In this document: in pieces, positions 41,145 through 46,358 of the stretch
Layout: each line of letters opens with the position of its first letter
Numbering within the stretch: the stretch's first letter is position 1
Assembly (NCBI GenBank): GCA_024401895.1
Contig: JAKSKE010000009.1
Coordinates: forward strand, 1-46,358
Source of the DNA: Bacteroidales bacterium
GTDB taxonomy: Bacteria; Bacteroidota; Bacteroidia; Bacteroidales; UBA932
Direction of reading: 5' to 3'
DNA length: 46,358 bases
Notes under the pieces: model-generated
What the model was told of the DNA's origin: nothing
Databases searched by the model: none
What the model saw: the letters and a program-made list of their open reading frames with translations, nothing else
Position numbers and translations under genes: made by a program

Positions 41145-43973
41145 ATGAATGACTCGCTAGTCTGTAAACTGATCCTGGGCCTGGCCTTTGCAGTGCCAGT
41201 TTTCCTGTCTGCTCCGCTCGATTCTGCGGCCCAGACGGTCGTAGTCAAGGATACCCTTATGAAAACCTATCCTTTCGCCGACCCCGATCCCGTGCCCAAC
41301 GGCGGAATGCTCTATCCGTACTGGAGATTCGACGGCTTTACAACCGGCTCGGAGGTTCGCGAATGGAAGATGGTGGTGCTGGAGAACGACTACCTTCGGG
41401 TAAAGGTTTTCCCTCAGATTGGAGGAAAGATATGGTCGATATTCGACAAGACTTCGGGTAAGGAGATGTTCTATGACAACGATGCCGTGAAGTTCCGCGA
41501 CATTTCTATGCGCGGCCCCTGGACCAGCGGCGGAATCGAGTTCAACTATGGCGTCATAGGGCACGCGCCGTCCTGCTCGTCCGACGTTGACTTTAAGGTT
41601 GAGACCAAGAGCGACGGCAGTGTGAGCTGTTACATTGGGGTGATAGAGATGCTCAGCCGCAGCCACTGGACGGTGGAGATAAATCTGCCCAAGGATGCGG
41701 TATGGGTGAGGACTTCCAGTATCTGGCACAACGACAGCGCCGAATACCAGCCTTTCTATTCCTGGGCCAATTCGGGAGTGCGCACCGGCGACGACCTTGT
41801 GCTGGTTTATCCCAGTCACAATGCCGTAGGGCACGGAGGAGAAAACCTCGAATATCCCAAAACGAAAGACGGGAAGGATTTGTCTCTATATACTTCCCAG
41901 GCCTACGGAGACGACAAGTCCTACCATATGGTGGGTTCGCACAAGCCGTTCTTCGGCGCATATTACACCAGCGAAGACCGGGGCGTGATGCACTGGTCGC
42001 TGCGCGACGAGAAACTCGGCCGCAAGTACTTCAGTTGGGCACAGAGCCGCCGGGGCCTTATTTGGGTGGATCTGCTTACCGACGGCAGGCCGCAGTATAT
42101 AGAAATGCAGAGCGGAAAGCTCTATAACCAGAATCAGGTGAAAAGCTCCAGGACATCGGCCTACCGGCAGCCACTGTTCACTCCCTTCGGAACCGAGCAG
42201 TGGTCCGACTACTGGCTGCCCTACAGCGGAATAGGCCCTGCCGACAACGTTACCCTGGATGCGGTGACTTCCGTGAGAGGTGAAGGGGAACGGTATTGCA
42301 TAGGCATTTTCCCTCTGCGACGGGCTTCCGGAGACCTGACCGTTTACAATAAAGAGGGAAAGATTGTCCATACCTCCGGCGCCGGAATGCTCCCGGCCAG
42401 AGTGGTGAACATTGAATTGAATGAAGAACCGTCCCGTATCTGCATAGGCGGCCGGAGCATTTGGGAGGCCGATGAGCAGATTCTGGACAGGCCGCAGGAC
42501 AGAAACTCCGAATTCCGCCCCTACAGCCCTGAAGGCCAGCTTATTATGGCAAGGGACTACTGCGGAATGCGAATGTATGACAAAGCCGAGGTAAAGGTGG
42601 ACAGTGCCCTTTGCGGCAATCCGGCATTGCTTGGAGCCCTTACTTTGAAGGCTCAGCTGCTGTATCGCAGGATGCAGTACGCTCAAGCCTATGAATACTC
42701 TTCTAAGGCGCTTGCCATAGACCAGTATGACCCCGACGCAGGTTACATCGGCGGTCTGGCCGCCCTTCATCTGGGCAAGAAGGCCGACGCGATGGACCGT
42801 CTGGAAGTGGCCGCCATAGCGAACAGCTCTCTTCGCGGCGCGGCATTCACCCAGCTGGCAAAAATCTATTTCCGCGATTCCGATGCTGAACTTGCGGCTC
42901 ACTATGCGCGAAAGGCGCTGGATTGCAACGGAGCCAATCTTACTGCGCTGCAAATTCTATATAAGGCCGTTGGAAAGGGAATGGACAAGATTTTGGAACT
43001 CAACCCTCTGAGTCATTTTGCGGCCGCCGAGGAGTTCCTTGCGGGCGAATTGACGGCGGCACAGCTGGCGGCCACCTTCCAGGAGGAAATTGCCTGGCAG
43101 GATTATCTTGAACTGGCTCTGTTCTACACGGAATTGGGCCTGGACAAACAGGCTCTGGCCATTTTGGAAGCCCTTCCCCGGCAGAATATGCTTACCGCAC
43201 TCTGGGCTGCCTGCCTGCACGCCGACAAAAGTCTGATAGCCGATGCACAGAAGCAGGAAATCGATTTTGTTTTTCCCTTCCGTCAGGAATCCTTTGCTCC
43301 GCTTTCCTGGGCAGTGGAGAATGGGGGCGGATGGCAGAGCCGATATCTGCTCGCTATGCTGCAGAACCATCTTGGCAATACAAAGGGGGCAGAGGCGCTT
43401 GTAGAAGGGGTCGAGTGCGACTATGCCCCTTTCTATGCATTCAGGTTCGAACTCCTGCATAATGAGTCAGACCTTGTAAAGGCCGTTGAACTGGATTCCG
43501 ACAGCTGGAGATACATTACCGCGCTTGCCGCGCAGATGAGAAAAGCCGGCCGGGCCCGGGAGGCGGTTTCGCTGCTTGAGCCGTATTATGCGGCCCATCC
43601 CAATCAGGTTAGGGTTGGGGATGCCCTGGTTGAGGCGTATATGCAGACAAAACAGTACAAGAAGGCAGAAAAGATTATAGACAGGATAGAGATTCTGCCT
43701 TTCGAGGGGCTCAGCAGCAGTCACGAGAAATACCGTAGAATCAAACTCAACCTTGCAGCGTCGGCCATTGATCGCGGACAGTTTGGCAAAGCCCGCAAAC
43801 TCCTTGCCCAGGCCCTTGAGTGGCCGGAACGGTTGGGAGTTGGAAAACCGTATGACTATCAGATAGATACAACGGTGGAAACCTGGCTTCTCTCGCTCAT
43901 CTCGGAAAGGGAGCGCGGAAATGCCGGCACTGCCGGAAGCGTCGCCTCCCTGTTAGAGGAGAAACTCCGCTAA
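41145..43973 (+). CDS. exported DUF5107 / TPR-repeat protein
   Basis: 942 aa from ATG 41145, which opens a signal peptide (VCKLILGLAFAVPVFLSAP); the frame stays open upstream through folP but that part is a shadow. The N-terminal half (about 40-400) matches DUF5107 proteins: YWRFDGFTTGSEVREWKMVV, VFPQIGGKIWSIFDKTSGKE and GGIEFNYGVIGHAPS, a carbohydrate-binding-like beta fold related to galactose mutarotases. The second half (about 500-930) is a chain of TPR-like helices (AQAYEYSSKALAIDQYDPDA, REAVSLLEPYYAAHPNQVRV). Periplasmic or surface; function unknown. Probably co-transcribed with folP. A REP-like palindrome follows its stop. Confidence 0.85.
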   Translation: MNDSLVCKLILGLAFAVPVFLSAPLDSAAQTVVVKDTLMKTYPFADPDPVPNGGMLYPYWRFDGFTTGSEVREWKMVVLENDYLRVKVFPQIGGKIWSIFDKTSGKEMFYDNDAVKFRDISMRGPWTSGGIEFNYGVIGHAPSCSSDVDFKVETKSDGSVSCYIGVIEMLSRSHWTVEINLPKDAVWVRTSSIWHNDSAEYQPFYSWANSGVRTGDDLVLVYPSHNAVGHGGENLEYPKTKDGKDLSLYTSQAYGDDKSYHMVGSHKPFFGAYYTSEDRGVMHWSLRDEKLGRKYFSWAQSRRGLIWVDLLTDGRPQYIEMQSGKLYNQNQVKSSRTSAYRQPLFTPFGTEQWSDYWLPYSGIGPADNVTLDAVTSVRGEGERYCIGIFPLRRASGDLTVYNKEGKIVHTSGAGMLPARVVNIELNEEPSRICIGGRSIWEADEQILDRPQDRNSEFRPYSPEGQLIMARDYCGMRMYDKAEVKVDSALCGNPALLGALTLKAQLLYRRMQYAQAYEYSSKALAIDQYDPDAGYIGGLAALHLGKKADAMDRLEVAAIANSSLRGAAFTQLAKIYFRDSDAELAAHYARKALDCNGANLTALQILYKAVGKGMDKILELNPLSHFAAAEEFLAGELTAAQLAATFQEEIAWQDYLELALFYTELGLDKQALAILEALPRQNMLTALWAACLHADKSLIADAQKQEIDFVFPFRQESFAPLSWAVENGGGWQSRYLLAMLQNHLGNTKGAEALVEGVECDYAPFYAFRFELLHNESDLVKAVELDSDSWRYITALAAQMRKAGRAREAVSLLEPYYAAHPNQVRVGDALVEAYMQTKQYKKAEKIIDRIEILPFEGLSSSHEKYRRIKLNLAASAIDRGQFGKARKLLAQALEWPERLGVGKPYDYQIDTTVETWLLSLISERERGNAGTAGSVASLLEEKLR

Positions 43974-43978
43974 GGTCC

Positions 43979-44006
43979 CGTCATTGCGGGCTTGACCCGC
44001 AATCTC
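43979..44006. repeat. REP-like palindromic element
   Basis: CGTCATTGCGGG, TTGA loop context, CCCGCAATCTC: an eight-pair perfect stem (43983-43990 with 43996-44003) preceded by the GTC-type head seen in REP sequences. It lies between convergent genes and its right end overlaps the arginase-family stop codon (44005-44007). Elements of this form are dispersed in many genomes and linked to RAYT transposases; no second copy or RAYT gene is in this window. Confidence 0.6.
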
Positions 44007-44643
44007 ATCCGAGCAGACGGCCGAGGAAGGCTCCCAGAGCCCTGCGAGTCTGAAGATTTACCCGGATGTCGGCGGCACTCGCGCCTTTGGCGACGGTGAG
44101 CCCTCCGCATACGTCGATTCCCAGAACCCTGCGTCCCTCCGCAATGCGGCTCACCATCTCTTCCATCTGCTCTGGACTCATAGTACCCTGATTCCAGTTG
44201 GTCCTTGCAAATTCCGGGGAAAGCACGTCCAAATCTATGGAAATGTACACCGGAATTTGCGGGGAAGAGGTAAGAGTGGGGGTATTCCAGATGCTTTCGA
44301 CCAGCATAGGGTTGTTTTCGCGGGCTACCTTTACCCAATTCCCGCAGCTCAGCATTCCGCCTTCGAAGGCGCCGTCCTGCGCGTCGCTGTGGTTGTCGAC
44401 CAGCGCAAGGCAGAATGGCTCCTGCATTCTGCCGATGAAAATTTCGCTGGCGTAGTGGTAGTCTCCGCTGTCGATCCAATGGATTCCGGCCAGAGGGTAG
44501 GGGAGAATCCTGTCCAGAATTTCACGCCGGGCCTGCGCACTGCAGTAGGAGTTGGTTTCGGGGATATCTCGCAGGTCTATGCAGGTGCCGTCGGAAAACC
44601 CTTCGTCGTTGTACAGTTCGCTGAACTTGAGAGTAAGATTCAT
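44005..44643 (-). CDS. small arginase/agmatinase-family protein
   Basis: 212 aa, against about 300 in typical ureohydrolases. All six expected manganese ligands can be placed: His63 (SGDYHYA), Asp83, His85 and Asp87 (VDNHSDAQD), and Asp137 and Asp139 (ISIDLDVLSP). A late GIDVCGGLTVAKG replaces the usual DVVE-type segment. It probably hydrolyses a guanidino compound, but the shortened binding loops leave the substrate open. Its start overlaps the nadE stop by four bases. Confidence 0.8.
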   Translation of the reverse strand: MNLTLKFSELYNDEGFSDGTCIDLRDIPETNSYCSAQARREILDRILPYPLAGIHWIDSGDYHYASEIFIGRMQEPFCLALVDNHSDAQDGAFEGGMLSCGNWVKVARENNPMLVESIWNTPTLTSSPQIPVYISIDLDVLSPEFARTNWNQGTMSPEQMEEMVSRIAEGRRVLGIDVCGGLTVAKGASAADIRVNLQTRRALGAFLGRLLG

Positions 44644-45371
44644 AGGCCGGGCTCGAATTTATCCGGCATACTCAACTTGAAGAGATTATTGCGGTGCATT
44701 CGGTCAATCTTCTCTTTTACAGCGGGATTATCGCACACTCCGGTTCTAATGTAGCGGTCCAGCACCTCGTAGGTGAAACCGAACTTCTGCTCGTCCGAGC
44801 AACTGTGCGGAAGCCCGTCGTCCGGGGTCTTGTCCACCCATTTCGAAGGCAGCCCCATCGCGTGCCCTATCCCTCTGATTTCCTGCACGGTGAGTCCTCC
44901 CAGCGGGCAGAAATCGCCGGCTCCGTCGCCCCAGCGGGTAGCGTATCCTATATAGTCTTCCGACAGGTTGCAGGTGTTTACAACGCGTCCCCCTTCGCTC
45001 TGCGAGATTGCGTACAGCACCGTCATCCTTATCCTGGGAGGAATGTTCTGCTCGGCCTGCACCGACAGTTCTTCCCCCGAGGCCTGCGAAATTTTTCCGA
45101 ATTCGGTGGCGATTCCGCCGATGGGAACGCACAGATATTTGATTCCAAGGTGGTTGCATATTTCGTCGGCCTCGTTGAGGCTCTGTCCGTTGGAGGGCAT
45201 TGCAACGCCGGTAACCCTGTCGGGCCCGAGCGCCTGCGCGCAGAGTGCCGCCGCAACGGTGCTGTCCTTTCCTCCGCTCATTCCCAAAACGGCGCGGCAG
45301 CCCTTTCCGTTATGCTCGAACCAGTTTTTGATCCACTCTATGCAGCTGTCCTTAAGAATATTGTAGTCCAT
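44640..45371 (-). CDS. nadE: NAD(+) synthetase
   Basis: Amidates nicotinate adenine dinucleotide to NAD. 243 aa, single synthetase domain with no glutaminase part, so ammonia-dependent or helped by an ammonia-producing partner. P-loop SGGKDS at residues 32-37. Others: NTCNLSEDYIGYATRWGDGAGDFCPLGGLT, and KTPDDGLPHSCSDEQKFGFTYEVLDRYI. Cytoplasmic. Its start overlaps the PCMD-like gene stop by one base and its stop overlaps the arginase-like start. Confidence 0.92.
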   Translation of the reverse strand: MDYNILKDSCIEWIKNWFEHNGKGCRAVLGMSGGKDSTVAAALCAQALGPDRVTGVAMPSNGQSLNEADEICNHLGIKYLCVPIGGIATEFGKISQASGEELSVQAEQNIPPRIRMTVLYAISQSEGGRVVNTCNLSEDYIGYATRWGDGAGDFCPLGGLTVQEIRGIGHAMGLPSKWVDKTPDDGLPHSCSDEQKFGFTYEVLDRYIRTGVCDNPAVKEKIDRMHRNNLFKLSMPDKFEPGL

Positions 45372-46312
45372 CAGTATTCAAGTTTAACGTTGTCTATCCA
45401 TAGAATATTGCCCAGCGCACCGCAGAAGGCTCCCTGCGTGCCGGAAGTGAAGTTCATAAGAGCGTGGGTGGGGGTTTCATCGGGCGAAGCCCATCCTTCC
45501 TCTATGACCTGCTTGCTCTCGCCTTTGCTGTTCTTGGCGTAGATTCTGATTTTGTTGGAAGAGTCCATAAGCGCCATCGCCTTGTTGTAGGACGGGTCCT
45601 TGGAAGCGTCGCCGTAGATTACGGGAACCCTCTTGCCTTTTACCCAGGACCCGGTGCTCTTGTTGATGAGATATACCGCAGTGCCCACTCTTTTTGCGTG
45701 CAGATTGCCCTCTTTGTCTTCCCATCGTTGCTGTAGGATAAACATAGCTTCCTCGGGGTCGTAACCGTCAATTTCCTTGTTGTCTTTAAGGAGTCTGCCT
45801 GTATTTGGCAGTGTGGCCTTATAGTCGAAAATCATTGCTGAAGGCTTTTTTGTGAACGGAATTCCCCACTCCATTGCGGCCTCGGCTGTCTTGGTGCTGG
45901 TAATGGGTTCCCACACCTTGCCCCAGAAGAGCGCACCCTGGGCCAGAACGCTAATGTCTATTATGCCAATCGCCTTGCACTTGACCATATTGGTCTCCAG
46001 CCTTGCACAGGTGCCCGAAGGTCCTTTGTCCGGCATAACCGAGGTGCTTATCTTGGTGATTCCCATAACCTGGGCGAAGGAGTTGGAACTCGCCCATATT
46101 GTCTTGGAATAGTCGTATTTCTTATTCCCTACAATGGTGTCGCGGGGCCCCACCACGTATAGAGGAACAGTCTTGCCTCCCAGCACCCCCGATTCCTTGA
46201 ACATTCTCACAGTCCACTGTTCGAAGTTGCCGAATTTTACATTTTCTGTTTTCTGCGCACTTGCCGCGCTTGCGAGCATCAGTGCGATTGTAAGTATGAC
46301 GGCTTTTTTCAT
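45371..46312 (-). CDS. exported PCMD-like protein
   Basis: 313 aa with a signal peptide (MKKAVILTIALMLASAASAQ). The mature protein resembles the putative carbohydrate metabolism domain (PCMD) of Bacteroidota: an early NFEQW, a central KPSAMIFDYKATL strand, and a closing LWIDNVKLEY. That domain is a jelly-roll-like fold thought to bind glycans at the cell surface. First gene of the leftward set with nadE and the arginase-like gene, although no functional link to NAD synthesis is evident. Confidence 0.72.
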   Translation of the reverse strand: MKKAVILTIALMLASAASAQKTENVKFGNFEQWTVRMFKESGVLGGKTVPLYVVGPRDTIVGNKKYDYSKTIWASSNSFAQVMGITKISTSVMPDKGPSGTCARLETNMVKCKAIGIIDISVLAQGALFWGKVWEPITSTKTAEAAMEWGIPFTKKPSAMIFDYKATLPNTGRLLKDNKEIDGYDPEEAMFILQQRWEDKEGNLHAKRVGTAVYLINKSTGSWVKGKRVPVIYGDASKDPSYNKAMALMDSSNKIRIYAKNSKGESKQVIEEGWASPDETPTHALMNFTSGTQGAFCGALGNILWIDNVKLEY

Positions 46313-46331
46313 ATTTTATTCCGCAAGGAAA

Positions 46332-46354
46332 CCCAGAAATCTTCAGTTTCTGGG
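46332..46354 (-). terminator. hairpin at the right edge
   Basis: CCCAGAAA (46332-46339) pairs perfectly with TTTCTGGG (46347-46354), loop of seven bases. On the minus strand it is followed by TTTCCTT, a weak U-tract, 20 bases before the PCMD-like ATG. It could end a leftward gene outside the window. Confidence 0.35.
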
Positions 46355-46358
46355 AGGA

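Noticed and set aside
41886-42953. 355-residue minus-strand frame inside the DUF5107 gene
   Set aside because: Shadow of a well-supported gene; no family resemblance.
1-46358. CRISPR arrays, tRNAs, insertion sequences, integrase sites
   Set aside because: No spaced direct repeats, cloverleaf with a T-loop, transposase-like frame or terminal repeat pair was seen. The longest gene-free gaps are about 100 bases.

Overview
The window reads as a chromosomal stretch of a member of the Bacteroidota, most likely Bacteroidales. The signs are: promoters of the TTTG-N19-TAnnTTTG type rather than sigma70 boxes; almost no Shine-Dalgarno sequences; a Porin_10-type outer-membrane protein, DUF5107 and PCMD-like proteins; an ExbB/ExbD/ExbD cluster; a DivIC/FtsB-type division protein; and a fused binding-protein/permease amino-acid transporter. 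No rRNA, tRNA, CRISPR array, insertion sequence or phage gene was seen. Genes are tightly packed and no gene-free stretch exceeds 300 bases.

Layout. 1-2.05 kb: a leftward SGNH hydrolase behind the remnant of a GH43 glycosidase, then a rightward exported beta-rich protein. 2.08-5.67 kb, rightward: acyl-CoA ligase, dCMP deaminase, S41 protease. 5.66-17.06 kb, leftward housekeeping: TonB-like protein, uridine kinase, AsnS, two ExbD proteins, a small membrane protein, ExbB, asparaginase, TatD, DprA, QueA, a TPR protein and an RsmF-type rRNA methylase. 17.1-18.9 kb, rightward: NUDIX protein and a LolC/E-type permease. 18.9-22.2 kb, leftward: Porin_10 protein and an MltF-like lytic transglycosylase. 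22.3-24.4 kb, rightward: an AmgK-like sugar kinase fused to a RapZ C-terminal domain, then a MurU-like nucleotidyltransferase. 24.4-26.3 kb, leftward: nucleotidyltransferase and CPBP protease. 26.3-33.8 kb, rightward: DivIC/FtsB-like protein, then a seven-gene Ser/Thr phosphorylation locus. 33.9-36.0 kb: galE facing an N-acetylhexosamine 1-kinase-like gene. 36.1-38.6 kb: amino-acid ABC transporter. 38.7-40.3 kb, leftward: tmk and a DoxX/MauE protein. 40.4-44.0 kb, rightward: folP and a DUF5107/TPR protein. 44.0-46.3 kb, leftward: PCMD-like protein, nadE and a small arginase-family protein, with a REP-like palindrome at the convergent junction.

The best candidate for an undescribed system is the locus at 26.7-33.8 kb. 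It holds a membrane Ser/Thr kinase with a periplasmic sensor-like domain and an HQD catalytic loop, an exported WG-like/Ig-like protein, a double zinc-ribbon protein, a soluble kinase with a C-terminal FHA domain, an FHA/transmembrane/coiled-coil protein, a small exported helical protein and a PP2C phosphatase. It looks like a writer/reader/eraser phospho-signalling circuit that spans the inner membrane.

A second theme is promoter architecture. All six divergent gene pairs carry TAnnTTTG on both strands. At 22200-22245 two complete promoters lie inside one perfect 20-bp inverted repeat. In several cases the -7 box ends only 4-7 bases before the ATG, which predicts leaderless mRNAs. A third theme is amino-sugar metabolism: AmgK/RapZ and MurU, GalE, the NahK-like kinase and a further sugar nucleotidyltransferase.
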